From: Sphingomonas sp.
Lineage (GTDB): Bacteria; Pseudomonadota; Alphaproteobacteria; Sphingomonadales; Sphingomonadaceae
NCBI RefSeq assembly: GCF_017745215.1
Contig: NZ_JAGHZV010000006.1
Location: 62,001-126,000 of the forward strand
DNA: 64,000 bases
Direction of reading: 5' to 3'
In this document: positions 42,469 through 51,507 of the stretch, in pieces
How the letters are laid out: each line of letters starts with the position of its first letter
Numbering within the stretch: the first letter of the stretch is position 1
The notes under the pieces: model-generated
The model's input: the letters and a program-made list of their open reading frames with translations, nothing else
What the model was told of the DNA's origin: nothing
Database searches by the model: none
Translations under genes and position numbers: made by a program

Positions 42469-42666
42469 TCAGCCGATCGCCGAGGCCTTCTCGATCGCGG
42501 CGAGCACTTCGGTGACGTTCGAGCCGACGACCAGCTCATGGTCCTTGTCGAACGCGATCACGCCGACTTCGTCACCGGCCATGTTGATCGTCGAGACGGC
42601 GCGCACCGCCGAGATGTTCACCAGCATCGGATCGCCGTTGATCGACTTCAGCATCACGAAACGCAT
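42469..42666 (-). CDS. Small conserved hypothetical protein
   Basis: 65 residues: MRFVMLKSINGDPMLVNISA, then VRAVSTINMAGDEVGVIAFD and KDHELVVGSNVTEVLAAIEK. Strong AGGAAGGG ribosome site. The alternation suggests a small beta barrel closed by a helix, as in the LytTR-like or flagellar-brake-like small proteins that read R-F-V-x-L followed by P-x-x-V-N. No function is known to me. It is 50 bases upstream of recG in the same direction, so it may be cotranscribed with it. Confidence 0.72.
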   Translation of the reverse strand: MRFVMLKSINGDPMLVNISAVRAVSTINMAGDEVGVIAFDKDHELVVGSNVTEVLAAIEKASAIG

Positions 42667-42854
42667 TACGACACCCTTCCTGGCAACCGGTTTGGGTTAA
42701 TTATAGAGGCACGACACGCGCTTGGGCCTGCCGGGCGGCATTTATCTTGGGGTGGCGAGACGCTGGCGTTCGCGCCCGCGAGTGCCTATCTGGGCGGAAA
42801 CCCCGTCGCCGACGGCGCATTCCAGCGCTGCCGGCCAATCGTCGTTGGAGCATC

Positions 42855-43121
42855 ATGGATCGCGAAACCCGTCTCAAGCGCCTGCACTTCCGCGCCTGGC
42901 ACCGCGGCACCAAGGAAGCCGACCTGTTCGTCGGCGGCTTCTTCGACACGCATCACGCGCGCTGGAGCGACGCCGAGATCGACTGGTTCGAGGCGCTGAT
43001 GGAAGAGCAGGACGTCGACATCATGGCCTGGGCAATGGGAACCGCCGCGGTTCCCGTGCGCTGGCAAGGTCCGTTGATGGACGCGCTGAAGCAGCTGAAT
43101 TTCGTGCCCATAGCAAGATAA
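42855..43121 (+). CDS. sdhE: Succinate dehydrogenase assembly factor 2 (SdhE family)
   Basis: 88 residues. The sequence RLKRLHFRAWHRGTKEADLF contains the RxxHRGxxExD motif around the conserved RG[T/M]KE core of SdhE/DUF339, and WFEALMEEQDVDIMAWAMG supplies the second conserved helix. It promotes covalent attachment of FAD to SdhA. TTGGAG lies eight bases before the ATG. It stands ahead of mfd, separated by a long-form palindrome; the recG-sdhE-mfd neighbourhood is often kept in alphaproteobacteria, as I recall. Confidence 0.9.
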   Translation: MDRETRLKRLHFRAWHRGTKEADLFVGGFFDTHHARWSDAEIDWFEALMEEQDVDIMAWAMGTAAVPVRWQGPLMDALKQLNFVPIAR

Positions 43122-43122
43122 C

Positions 43123-43204
43123 CGTCCTCCCGGCGAAGGCCGGGACCCAGGGTCAAGAGCGATGCCCCTTGTGGCCCTGGGTCCCGGCTTTCGCCGGGAT
43201 GACG
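43123..43204. repeat. Long-form intergenic palindrome, forward orientation
   Basis: Two 30-base arms with two mismatches (CGTCCTCCCGGCGAAGGCCG on the left) around the loop TCAAGAGCGATGCCCCTTGTGG, which retains the GCGATG loop core. Located between sdhE and mfd, two bases after the sdhE stop, so it forms the 3' end of that message. Confidence 0.88.
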
Positions 43205-43217
43205 GCTGAAGAGAACC

Positions 43218-46200
43218 ATGCCCGACCTCAAGACCATCCTCTCCGCCGCCAAGCCGCTGACGCTCGCGGGCGTGCCCGCCGGCTTCCTCCCCTGGATGCT
43301 GGCCGACCTCGCGCGCGCCGGGCGCACCGCAGTCTACATCGCCCCCGATGAGTCCGCGATGCGCGCCGTCGCCGCCACCGCGCCCTATTTCGCGCCCGAG
43401 CTCGACGTCATCGCCTATCCGGCCTGGGATTGTCTCCCCTACGACCGCGCCTCGCCCACTCTCCGCATCATGTCCGAGCGCCTGGCCGCGCTCCACGCGC
43501 TCCAGACGCAGCCGAAACACGCCCGCCTCCTCGTCACCACCGTCAACGCCGCCACCCAGCGCACCCTCACCCCCTTCCGTATCCGCCAGCTCGTCGCACG
43601 CCTCGCGCCCGGCGAGCGGATCAGCCTCGAGAAGCTCGGCACGCTGCTCCAGTCGAACGGCTATGTCCGCGTCGACACGGTCAACGACGCGGGCGAGTTC
43701 GCCGTCCGCGGCGGCCTCGTCGATCTCTTCCCGAGCGGCGCCGACCAGGCGCTGCGGCTCGACTTCTTCGGCGACGAGATCGAGAGCGTCCGCACCTTCG
43801 ATCCCGCCGACCAGCGCACGACCGGCCGGATCGACGGCTTCACCCTCCTCCCCGCCTCCGAAGCGCTGCTCGACGAGGAGAGCATCCGCCGCTTCCGCAC
43901 CCGCTACCGCGACAAGTTCGGCGCAACCGCCACCGGCGACCCGCTCTACCAGGCGATCTCCGACGGCCGCCGCCTCGCCGGCATGGAGCATTGGCTCCCG
44001 CTGTTCGAGGAGCGGCTCGAGACGCTGTTCGACCACCTGCCCGGCGATGCGGTGCTCATCCGCGACGCCGGCGATGCCGGTGCCGCCGAGGCGCGCTTCG
44101 AAGCGGTCGCCGACTATCATTCGAACCGCGTCCGCGCCCAGTCGGGCGATCCGGGCAGCTATCGCCCGCTCGCACCCGACGCGCTCTACCTCACCAGCGC
44201 CGAATGGACCGACAGGCTCGACGCCGCCCCCGCGCACCTCGCCACGCCCTTCCACGAACCCGAAAGCAAGACCGTCCTCGACTTCAACGTGGACGGCCCC
44301 CGCGACTTCGCCCCCGAGCGCGCCGCGGGCACCAATGTCTACGAAGCCGTCGCCGAGCATCTCGCCAAGCTGCGGCGGGAGAAGAAGAAGCCCGTCCTCG
44401 CCAGCTATTCGAATGGCGCGCGCGAGCGGCTGAAGGGGCTGCTCGAAGACCATGGCCTCACCGGCGCCGCCCCTGCCGACAGCTGGCAGGAAGCGCTGGG
44501 CATCGCCGATCGCGGCGTCGCGCTGATCGTCCTGCCGCTCGACCATGGCTTCACCGCGCCCGACATCGCGCTGCTCACCGAGCAGGACATGCTCGGCGAC
44601 CGGCTCGTCCGCCGCGCCAAGCGCCGCAAGAACACCGACGCTTTCCTCGCCGAGCTCGCGACGCTCTCCCCCGGCGACCTCGTCGTCCACGTCGACCACG
44701 GCATCGGCCGCTACGACGGGCTGACCCAGATCCCGGTGCAGCAGGCCCCGCACGACTGCGTCCAGCTCAGCTATCTCGGCGGCGACAAGCTCTACGTGCC
44801 GGTCGAGAACCTCGAGGTGCTCAGCCGCTACGGCTCGGCCGAGGATGGCGCGCAGCTCGACAAGCTCGGCGGCGAGGCGTGGCAGCGCCGCAAGAGCCGG
44901 ATGAAGGAGCGCATCCGCGAGATCGCCGGCGAGCTGATCGCCACGGCGGCCAAGCGCGCGCTCCGCCCCGCCGAAGTCGCGGAGCCCGATCCCGGCGGCT
45001 ATCCCGCCTTCGTCGACCGCTTCCCCTATGAGGAGACCGACGACCAGGACCGCGCGATCGGCGACGTGCTCGAGGACCTCGGCGCCGGCCGGCCGATGGA
45101 CCGGCTGGTGGTCGGCGACGTCGGCTTCGGCAAGACCGAAGTCGCGCTGCGTGCCGCCTTCGTCGCGGCGATGGCGGGGATGCAGGTCGCGGTGGTCTGC
45201 CCGACGACGCTGCTCGCGCGCCAGCACTTCAACAACTTCACCGAGCGCTTCCAGGGCTTCCCGATCAACATCGGCCGGCTCTCGCGCCTCGTCCCCGCCG
45301 CCGAAGCCAAGGCGACGCGCGACGGGCTCGCCGACGGCACCGTCGACATCATCATCGGCACGCATGCGGTGCTCGCCAAGGGTGTCGAGTTCAAGCGGCT
45401 CGGGCTCGTCATCGTCGACGAGGAGCAGCGCTTCGGGGTGACGCACAAGGAGCGGCTGAAGGCGCTGAAGGCCGACGTCCATGTCCTCACCCTCACCGCC
45501 ACGCCGATCCCGCGCACGCTGCAGATGGCGATGTCGGGGCTGCGCGAGCTCTCGGTGATCCAGACCCCGCCGGTCGATCGCCTCGCGGTGCGCACCTATG
45601 TCATCCCCTGGGACCCGGTGGTGCTGCGCGAGGCCTTGCTGCGCGAACATTACCGCGGCGGGCAGAGCTATTTCGTCACCCCCCGCATCGCCGACCTGCC
45701 CGACATCGAGACATTCCTGCGCGAGGAAGTCCCCGAGGTCCGCTACGTCGTCGCGCACGGCCAGATGGCGCCCGGCGACGTCGAGGAGCGGATGTCGGCC
45801 TTCTACGACAGGAAGTTCGAAGTCCTCGTCTCGACGACGATCGTCGAGAGCGGGCTCGACATCCCCAGCGCCAACACGATGATCATCAACCGCGCCGACA
45901 AGTTCGGCCTCGCCCAGCTCTACCAGCTGCGCGGGCGCGTCGGCCGGTCGAAGACGCGCGCCTATGCCTATATGACCACGCCGGCCCAGCGGCTGATGAC
46001 CGAGGCGGCGGAGAAGCGCCTGAAGGTGCTCTCGGATCTCGACTCGCTCGGCGCGGGCTTTCAGCTGGCGAGCCACGACCTCGACATCCGCGGCGCGGGC
46101 AACCTCCTCGGCGACGAACAGTCGGGGCACATCAAGGAAGTCGGCTACGAACTCTACCAGTCGATGCTCGAGGAGGCGATCCTCGAGGCACGCGCGGGCG

Positions 46201-46676
46201 GGCTGCGCGAGGAGCTGCGCCCCAGGGACTTCTCGCCGCAGATCACCGTCGACGCGCCGATCCTCATCCCCGAGGACTATGTTCCCGACCTCGACCTGCG
46301 CATGGGGCTCTACCGCCGCCTGAACGAGCTCGACGACCGCGCCGGGATCGAGGCGTTCGCCGCCGAGATGATCGACCGGTTCGGCAAGCTGCCCGAGGCG
46401 ACCGAGAACCTCGTCACGTTGATCGAGACCAAGCTCAACGCCAAGGCCGCATGCGTCGCCAAGCTCGACGTCGGGCCCAAGGGCGCGCTGGTGAGCTTCC
46501 ACGACGACAAGTTCCCGAACATCGACGGGCTGCTCGCCTATGTCGACCGGCTCGACGGCACCGCGCGGCTGCGGCCCGACATGAAGCTGGTGATCACGCG
46601 CGAGTGGAAGACGCCGGCGGCACGGCTCAATGCTGCGCTGCAATTGTCGCGGGGGCTGGCAAAGGCGGCGGGCTGA
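43218..46676 (+). CDS. mfd: Transcription-repair coupling factor
   Basis: 1152 residues. Removes RNA polymerase stalled at lesions and recruits UvrA. Order: UvrB-like N-terminal module (about 1-320, PAWDCLPYDRASPTLRIMSE; EFAVRGGLVDLFPSG), the RNA polymerase interacting domain (about 475-545, LSPGDLVVHVDHGIGRYDGL), RecG-like translocase motifs (VVGDVGFGKTEVALRAAF, VDEEQRFGVTHKE, TATPIPRTLQMAMSG, STTIVESGLDIPSANTMI, QLYQLRGRVGRS) and the C-terminal TRCF autoinhibitory domain. Complete and of normal size. Confidence 0.97.
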   Translation: MPDLKTILSAAKPLTLAGVPAGFLPWMLADLARAGRTAVYIAPDESAMRAVAATAPYFAPELDVIAYPAWDCLPYDRASPTLRIMSERLAALHALQTQPKHARLLVTTVNAATQRTLTPFRIRQLVARLAPGERISLEKLGTLLQSNGYVRVDTVNDAGEFAVRGGLVDLFPSGADQALRLDFFGDEIESVRTFDPADQRTTGRIDGFTLLPASEALLDEESIRRFRTRYRDKFGATATGDPLYQAISDGRRLAGMEHWLPLFEERLETLFDHLPGDAVLIRDAGDAGAAEARFEAVADYHSNRVRAQSGDPGSYRPLAPDALYLTSAEWTDRLDAAPAHLATPFHEPESKTVLDFNVDGPRDFAPERAAGTNVYEAVAEHLAKLRREKKKPVLASYSNGARERLKGLLEDHGLTGAAPADSWQEALGIADRGVALIVLPLDHGFTAPDIALLTEQDMLGDRLVRRAKRRKNTDAFLAELATLSPGDLVVHVDHGIGRYDGLTQIPVQQAPHDCVQLSYLGGDKLYVPVENLEVLSRYGSAEDGAQLDKLGGEAWQRRKSRMKERIREIAGELIATAAKRALRPAEVAEPDPGGYPAFVDRFPYEETDDQDRAIGDVLEDLGAGRPMDRLVVGDVGFGKTEVALRAAFVAAMAGMQVAVVCPTTLLARQHFNNFTERFQGFPINIGRLSRLVPAAEAKATRDGLADGTVDIIIGTHAVLAKGVEFKRLGLVIVDEEQRFGVTHKERLKALKADVHVLTLTATPIPRTLQMAMSGLRELSVIQTPPVDRLAVRTYVIPWDPVVLREALLREHYRGGQSYFVTPRIADLPDIETFLREEVPEVRYVVAHGQMAPGDVEERMSAFYDRKFEVLVSTTIVESGLDIPSANTMIINRADKFGLAQLYQLRGRVGRSKTRAYAYMTTPAQRLMTEAAEKRLKVLSDLDSLGAGFQLASHDLDIRGAGNLLGDEQSGHIKEVGYELYQSMLEEAILEARAGGLREELRPRDFSPQITVDAPILIPEDYVPDLDLRMGLYRRLNELDDRAGIEAFAAEMIDRFGKLPEATENLVTLIETKLNAKAACVAKLDVGPKGALVSFHDDKFPNIDGLLAYVDRLDGTARLRPDMKLVITREWKTPAARLNAALQLSRGLAKAAG

Positions 46677-46703
46677 CCAGCGGTGTCATTGCGGCATCGG
46701 CAT

Positions 46704-46727
46704 AAATATCGGGATTTCCCGATGTTT
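46704..46727 (+). terminator. Rho-independent terminator of mfd
   Basis: AAATATCGGGA and TCCCGATGTTT form an 11-base stem (one G-T pair) with a TT loop, followed by ATTTGTG. It begins 28 bases after the mfd stop. The T-rich 3' flank makes this the most convincing intrinsic terminator of the window. Outer CGGCA/TGCCG pairing extends it further. Confidence 0.75.
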
Positions 46728-46792
46728 ATTTGTGCCGGTTATGGTTGTAGCAACTTCTTCCCGGTCATCATCTCGACTCGGGAGGAGCAGGA

Positions 46793-47296
46793 ATGTCGAC
46801 CGAACAGGTTTTCGAACGCCGCCGGATGCTGATCACGGCGATGACCTCGCTGGTCGGGGCCGAATCGTTCGACGAGCTGGTCGAGGTCCTTCGCCGCCAC
46901 GCCCGCTTCATCGCGGCTTCCGAAGGCGTCTGCGTCGTGCGGCGCGAGGGCGACCAGGTCGCGTATCTCGCCGAGGACGCCGTGCGGCCGCTCTGGGCAG
47001 GGCGGCGCTTCCCGATCGAGGCGTGCATCTCGGGCCGCGCGATCGTCGAGAAGCGCGCGATCCAGATCCCCGACATCTACGCCGACGAGCGCGTGCCCCA
47101 CGCCGCCTATCGCCCCACCTTCGTGGGCAGCATGGCGATGTTCCCCATCGGCCTCGACGAGCCCTCGATGGCGCTCGGCGCCTATTGGCGCGCGATCAAG
47201 CCGATCGAGCCGGTCGCGGTCACCTTGCTCTCCAGCCTCGCCGACTGCGCCGGCCACACGCTCCAGCGACTGACCTCCTCGGCCGCGGCGGCCTGA
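46793..47296 (+). CDS. GAF-domain protein
   Basis: 167 residues, GGAGGAGCAGG upstream. A single GAF fold covers nearly the whole protein: TSLVGAESFDELVEVLRRHA, VCVVRREGDQVAYLAEDA, ISGRAIVEKRAIQIPDIYAD and MAMFPIGLDEPSMALGAYW. No kinase or cyclase is attached, so it is a stand-alone ligand or redox sensor, perhaps for a partner kinase. Cys40-range and central residues give no clear heme or bilin site. Monocistronic by position, between the mfd terminator and a gene-free spacer. Confidence 0.85.
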   Translation: MSTEQVFERRRMLITAMTSLVGAESFDELVEVLRRHARFIAASEGVCVVRREGDQVAYLAEDAVRPLWAGRRFPIEACISGRAIVEKRAIQIPDIYADERVPHAAYRPTFVGSMAMFPIGLDEPSMALGAYWRAIKPIEPVAVTLLSSLADCAGHTLQRLTSSAAAA

Positions 47297-47501
47297 GCCG
47301 GCCTGAAAGATCGATAAAATCGATAACGGTTGACAGTGTGGACAACAACCATTGCAGATACTGCGAAAGCGCGTTGATCGTTTCAATCGATCAAAGAAGG
47401 GTACGATGAGAAAGAGCGCCCCCTAACCTCGCAGTCCGATTCCTACATTGCAATCCGAGCGAGGCATCAACCTGGACTCGAACCCGATCGGGCCAAGCAG
47501 C
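47297..47501. other. Gene-free spacer with small dyads
   Basis: Contains ATCGATAAAATCGAT, a TTGACA-like hexamer at 47330-47335 without a convincing -10 partner, and TTGATCG-TTTCAAT-CGATCAA (47374-47394). A six-codon frame (MRKSAP) at 47406 has a fair ribosome site but is followed only by a palindrome and a convergent gene. AT content is above the local average. No product can be proposed. Confidence 0.4.
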
Positions 47502-47584
47502 CGTCATCCCGGCGAAAGCCGGGACCCAGGGTTACAGAGGACATCGCCCGAGACTCCTGGGTCCCGGCTTTCGCCGGGATGACG
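47502..47584. repeat. Long-form intergenic palindrome, reverse orientation
   Basis: Arms CGTCATCCCGGCGAAAGCCG plus GGACCCAGG, and the exact complement at the right, 29 bases each. The loop on the minus strand reads with GCGATGTCCTCTGTAA, so this copy is inverted relative to the one at 53.3 kb, with which it shares 16 loop bases. Confidence 0.9.
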
Positions 47585-47610
47585 AGGGAGGTGACGAAGG
47601 CGATCGCCGC

Positions 47611-48066
47611 TCAGCTGCTGTGATCCGCGATGATCTTCCAGCCGCCGGCCTCCTTGCGGAAGACCAGCGAAGTCATGCCCGTGTCGGGCTTGTCCGTTTC
47701 GATATTCTCCAGCGTCCATTGCGCGATCAGCAACGCATGGTCCGGCCCCAGCATCCGGAAATCCTCGATCCGGAAGCTGAGCCGCGTCGGCACTGCCGCG
47801 GCCATATGCCCGAACTGCCTGGCGTAGGTGACCATGTAGCGGTTGCGGATCTCTTCCTTGCCGCGCGTGACGATCTTGCCGGTGAAGCTCGTCGCCGGAT
47901 CGTCCGAATAGACTGCGAGGAACCGGTCGATGTCGCCGCTGTTCCAGCCTTCGGCCGAATCCGCCATCGCCGCCTCGACCGCCGCGCGCGGATCATCGGC
48001 CGGCCGCGCCATCGCCTCAGGCACCGCCAGCAGCAGCGCGAGCATCGCCAGCATCGCTCGGATCAT
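47611..48066 (-). CDS. Exported SnoaL/SgcJ-like protein
   Basis: 151 residues with signal peptide AMLAMLALLLAVPEAMA. The mature part is one NTF2/SnoaL domain: AMADSAEGWNSGDIDRFLAV, DDPATSFTGKIVTRGKEEIR and ALLIAQWTLENIETDKPDTG, ending WKIIADHSS, a typical ending of this family. GGAGGAGG precedes the ATG, which overlaps the stop of the upstream gene (ATGA). Last gene of the GGDEF/EAL operon. The reaction is unknown. Confidence 0.82.
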   Translation of the reverse strand: MIRAMLAMLALLLAVPEAMARPADDPRAAVEAAMADSAEGWNSGDIDRFLAVYSDDPATSFTGKIVTRGKEEIRNRYMVTYARQFGHMAAAVPTRLSFRIEDFRMLGPDHALLIAQWTLENIETDKPDTGMTSLVFRKEAGGWKIIADHSS

Positions 48067-48455
48067 CGCAGTTCCTCCTCCACTTCGCGCTCGTCGGCGA
48101 GCTCCTCGGCGGCGAATTTCTCGCGCTGCATCACGAAGCTGCCGGTGCTGCGCACGATCACCCATTGGCCGCTGATCTCGGTCGCGTCCTCGTTGACCGT
48201 GCCCGCGTAGAGCACGGCATGGACCAGCGCCGGTCCCTGATATTGCTTGACGAAGCGGATCGAGGAGCCGTCGCACCGCCCGGAGACGAGGGCGCGGCGG
48301 ATCTCGGCATAGCCGGTCGTGTCGGGCTCGCTGATCACCCCGCTCAGCGCGCCTTCGCGGTCCTCGATCTGCGCGATGAAGCTGTTGGTCTCCGAGCGCG
48401 TCGTCGCGGCGTAGCGGCCGTACCAGACGCCGCTGAGGTCCCTGGGATCGCTCAC
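48063..48455 (-). CDS. Small hypothetical beta-rich protein
   Basis: 130 residues from a GTG at 48455 that overlaps the stop of the GGDEF/EAL gene (GTGA). The sequence DLSGVWYGRYAATTRSETNS, then ALSGVISEPDTTGYAEIRRA, IRFVKQYQGPALVHAVLYAG and EISGQWVIVRSTGSFVMQRE suggests a lipocalin-like beta barrel (GxW at the start, repeated strands). Acidic tail EELADEREVEEELR. No signal peptide. Tight coupling at both ends ties its synthesis to that of the c-di-GMP enzyme. Confidence 0.75.
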   Translation of the reverse strand: MSDPRDLSGVWYGRYAATTRSETNSFIAQIEDREGALSGVISEPDTTGYAEIRRALVSGRCDGSSIRFVKQYQGPALVHAVLYAGTVNEDATEISGQWVIVRSTGSFVMQREKFAAEELADEREVEEELR

Positions 48456-50431
48456 CGCGTCGCCACCAGCCGCGCGAGCGTCATCCCGTCGACCGGCTCG
48501 GAGCAGAGATAGCCCTGGAAATATTGGCAGCCCTCCTTGGCGAGTAGGTCGAGCTGCGCCTCGGTCTCGACGCCTTCGGCCACCACCGCCAGCCCCAGCG
48601 AGCGCGCCATGTCGATCACGCCGCGGACCACCACGCGATCGCGCACGCTGCCGGCGATGTCCTGGCTCAGCCGCTTGTCGATCTTGAGATAGTCGAGCGG
48701 CAGCGCCTTCAGATAGGCGAGGCTCGAATAGCCGGTGCCGAAATCGTCGATCGCGACGCGGCAGCCGGCGGTGCGCAGCTCGGCGAGGAGGCGGGCGGCG
48801 TCGCCCAGGTCCTTCATGATCCCGCTCTCGGTGACTTCGACGGTGAGCCGCGCGCGCGGGAAGCCGCTCGCGTCGATCCGCCCGAGGAGACCATCGACGA
48901 AGTTGGTCCGGCCCACGTCGGCGGCAGTGACGTTGATCGAGAGCCTGAGCTTGATCAGCGCCGCGGGCCAGGACGCCGCGGTCGACAGCGCGACCGACTG
49001 GACATGGTCGCTGAGCGCGCCGGCGATCCCAGCATGGTCGGCGGCGGCGAAGAGCGTCTCGGGGCCGATCTCGCCGTAATCGCGGTGCCGCCAGCGCGCG
49101 AGCGCCTCGGCACCGACGATCGCGCCTGTCGCGATCGCGACCTGCGGCTGGAACACGACTTCGATCTCGTCGCGGTCGATCGCGCGGCGCAGGTCGGCGG
49201 CGAGGATGGCGACCGAGGGCCCTTCGGCCTCGGGGATCGGCACGTCGAACAGCGCTTCGCTCGCGCGGCGGAGAAGGCCAGTGGCGCCCTCGCCTGCATT
49301 GCTCAGCGCCGTCGCGATCCGCGCACCGAGCGGGAGCAGATCGCCTTCGACGACGAACGGCCGCGCCATCGCTTCCTCGAACGCCGCCTCGGCGCGCGCG
49401 AGGCCCTCGGCGTCGCAGCCGTCGCTCGCGACGAGGAATTCCGAGCCGCTCATCCGCGCGACCACCGCCGTCCGCCCCAGCGCCTCGCGCGCGATATCGG
49501 CGATCCGGCGCGACGCGGCGCGGAGCAGCCGGTCCCCCGCCTCGCGGCCGTATGCCGTGTTCACCGTCTCGAAGCCGAGCAGCCCGATCAGCACCGCGCC
49601 GACCTGTACGCCCTCCTCGAGCCGTCCGCCCAGCCAGCGCCGCGCGCTTGGCCCGTCGCGCGCGCCGGTGAGCGCGTCGTGCACCACCGCCTCGGCATCG
49701 GGCGCCGCGCCGAGCCGCTCGATCAGCGCGCTCAGCCGCCCGGTCACGGGGTCGCGCTGGAGATGCTGCACGACGCGGCCGATCCCCGGCAGGTCGTGCG
49801 CGAAGGCCGTGGTCGGCCGTTCCTCGCTCAGCCGGCGCACCGCCGCGCGCATCAGCTTGCGGTCGGCGCCATCGAGCCTGGCGAGCGCAGGACGAAGCGC
49901 CGGCGCCTCGGGCAGCTCGAGCTGCGCGGCGAGATCGGGGGTGAGCTGGAGCGAGCGCAGCGCGCTGTCGTAACGCCAGCCCAGCGCCTCGCCCTTGGTC
50001 TCGACGCCTTGCCGCCCCAGCCGCTCGGCATGGCGCTGGGCGAAGCGCATCGCCTGCGCGATCGTCGCCACCGACGCGGGGCTCGACAGGAAGTGCGTCG
50101 CCCCGGCATCGTGGAACTCGCGCAGGTGCAGCGTGTCGCTTTGCGAGACGAGGATGAGCAGCGCCGCCCGGCTCGCCTCGACCACGCCGCCGAGCGCGCG
50201 CGCCGCCATCAGCCCTTCGCTCAGCGCCCCGCGCGCATCGATCACCGCGACCTGCGCGCCGCTCGCGAGGAAGCGCCGCTCGACTCCTTCCGCGCGCCGC
50301 GCCGCGACCACGCCCCAACCCGCGCCGGCCGCCGCCGCCGCCATCTCGTCGCGCTGGCGGAAGGAGAGGACGAAAACGGGGGCCTGGGCCGGCGGTGCCT
50401 CGGTCTCGGGCTCCGGAGTCGCAAGGTTCAT
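48452..50431 (-). CDS. Degenerate-GGDEF / EAL protein with pseudo-receiver N-terminus
   Basis: 659 residues. About 1-135 looks like a response-regulator fold (VAVIDARGALSEGLMAARAL, LLILVSQSDTLHLREFHDAG) lacking a clear phospho-Asp site. The GGDEF domain (about 250-405) has SGSEF at 328-332 in place of GGDEF, so it should not make c-di-GMP but may bind GTP. The EAL domain (about 415-655) is complete: AEALARW, INVTAADV, EVTESG, DDFGTGYSSLAYL, KIDKRLS, AEGVETEAQ. Predicted soluble phosphodiesterase under allosteric control. First gene of a three-gene overlapping operon. Confidence 0.88.
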   Translation of the reverse strand: MNLATPEPETEAPPAQAPVFVLSFRQRDEMAAAAAGAGWGVVAARRAEGVERRFLASGAQVAVIDARGALSEGLMAARALGGVVEASRAALLILVSQSDTLHLREFHDAGATHFLSSPASVATIAQAMRFAQRHAERLGRQGVETKGEALGWRYDSALRSLQLTPDLAAQLELPEAPALRPALARLDGADRKLMRAAVRRLSEERPTTAFAHDLPGIGRVVQHLQRDPVTGRLSALIERLGAAPDAEAVVHDALTGARDGPSARRWLGGRLEEGVQVGAVLIGLLGFETVNTAYGREAGDRLLRAASRRIADIAREALGRTAVVARMSGSEFLVASDGCDAEGLARAEAAFEEAMARPFVVEGDLLPLGARIATALSNAGEGATGLLRRASEALFDVPIPEAEGPSVAILAADLRRAIDRDEIEVVFQPQVAIATGAIVGAEALARWRHRDYGEIGPETLFAAADHAGIAGALSDHVQSVALSTAASWPAALIKLRLSINVTAADVGRTNFVDGLLGRIDASGFPRARLTVEVTESGIMKDLGDAARLLAELRTAGCRVAIDDFGTGYSSLAYLKALPLDYLKIDKRLSQDIAGSVRDRVVVRGVIDMARSLGLAVVAEGVETEAQLDLLAKEGCQYFQGYLCSEPVDGMTLARLVATR

Positions 50432-50508
50432 CGGCGTATCGATAACCGTAAGTTTGTGTCACCGCCATCCAGGCTTGTCAGGCGAAGCGGAAGTGCTAGG
50501 CCAGCCGC

Positions 50509-51507
50509 ATGCACGGCTCGCCAGCCCTGATCGACAGCCATGGCCGCACGATCCGCTATCTGCGCATCTCGGTGACCGATCGCTGCGACCTGCGCTGCCG
50601 CTATTGCATGGCCGAGGCGATGAGCTTCCTGCCGCGCGATGCGCTGCTCGCGCTCGAGGAGATCGCCCTGATCGCCGAGCGCTTCATCGCACGGGGCGTC
50701 ACCAAGATCCGCCTCACCGGCGGCGAGCCCCTGGTGCGCCGCGACCTGGGCGAGCTCGCGCGCCGGCTGGGCTCGCACCTCGGCAACGGGCTGGAGGAAC
50801 TGACCCTCACCACCAACGCCACGCGCCTCGCCGACCATGCCGGGACGCTGGTCGCAGCGGGGATGCGCCGGATCAACGTGAGCCTCGACAGCCGCGATCC
50901 CGACACCTTCCGCCACATCACGCGCCACGGCGACGTGAGCCAGGTGCTCGCCGGCATCGCCGCCGCGCGCGCCGCGGGGCTGCGCGTCAAGATCAACATG
51001 GTCGCGCTCAAGGGGCTCAACGAAGCCGAGATCGCGCCGATGCTCGCCTGGTGCGCCGCCGAGGGCATGGACCTCACCCTCATCGAGACGATGCCGCTCG
51101 GCGCGATCGACGAGGATCGCGCCGACCGCTTCCTGCCGCTGACCGAGGTCTTCCCCGCGCTCGACGCGCAGTTCGATCTCGTCCGCGACACGCACCGCAG
51201 CGGCGGCCCGGCGCGCTACTGGCGCGTGAAGGGCAGCGAGACGCGGCTCGGGCTGATCTCGCCGCTCACCGCCAATTTCTGCGACGGCTGCAACCGCGTG
51301 CGCCTCACGACCGAGGGCAAGCTCTATATGTGCCTCGGCCATGACGACCAGGTCGACCTCAAGGCCGCGATCCGTGCGGGCGGGCTCGCCGCGGTCGACG
51401 AAGCGATCGACGAGGCGCTCCGCCTCAAGCCCGCGCGGCACGACTTCCGCATCGCCAGCGGCGCCGCGCCTGCCGTCCGCCGCCACATGAGCGTCACCGG
51501 CGGATGA
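50509..51507 (+). CDS. moaA: GTP 3',8-cyclase MoaA
   Basis: 332 residues. Radical-SAM enzyme that rearranges GTP in the first step of molybdenum cofactor synthesis. The N-terminal cluster motif is CDLRCRYC (CxxxCxxC), followed by RLTGGEPLVRRDLG. The C-terminal cluster ligands are in NFCDGCNRVRLTTEGKLYMC. The protein ends in VTGG, the Gly-Gly tail required for activity. Its stop overlaps the nadK start (ATGA). Confidence 0.96.
   Translation: MHGSPALIDSHGRTIRYLRISVTDRCDLRCRYCMAEAMSFLPRDALLALEEIALIAERFIARGVTKIRLTGGEPLVRRDLGELARRLGSHLGNGLEELTLTTNATRLADHAGTLVAAGMRRINVSLDSRDPDTFRHITRHGDVSQVLAGIAAARAAGLRVKINMVALKGLNEAEIAPMLAWCAAEGMDLTLIETMPLGAIDEDRADRFLPLTEVFPALDAQFDLVRDTHRSGGPARYWRVKGSETRLGLISPLTANFCDGCNRVRLTTEGKLYMCLGHDDQVDLKAAIRAGGLAAVDEAIDEALRLKPARHDFRIASGAAPAVRRHMSVTGG

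Noticed and set aside
42786..46643. A 1285-codon open frame on the minus strand opposite mfd
   Set aside because: High-GC antisense shadow. The translation is rich in Arg, Ala, Glu, Gly without family motifs, while the plus strand encodes complete Mfd.
47406..47426. Six-codon frame MRKSAP as a leader peptide
   Set aside because: No gene follows in that direction; the next elements are a palindrome and a convergent gene.
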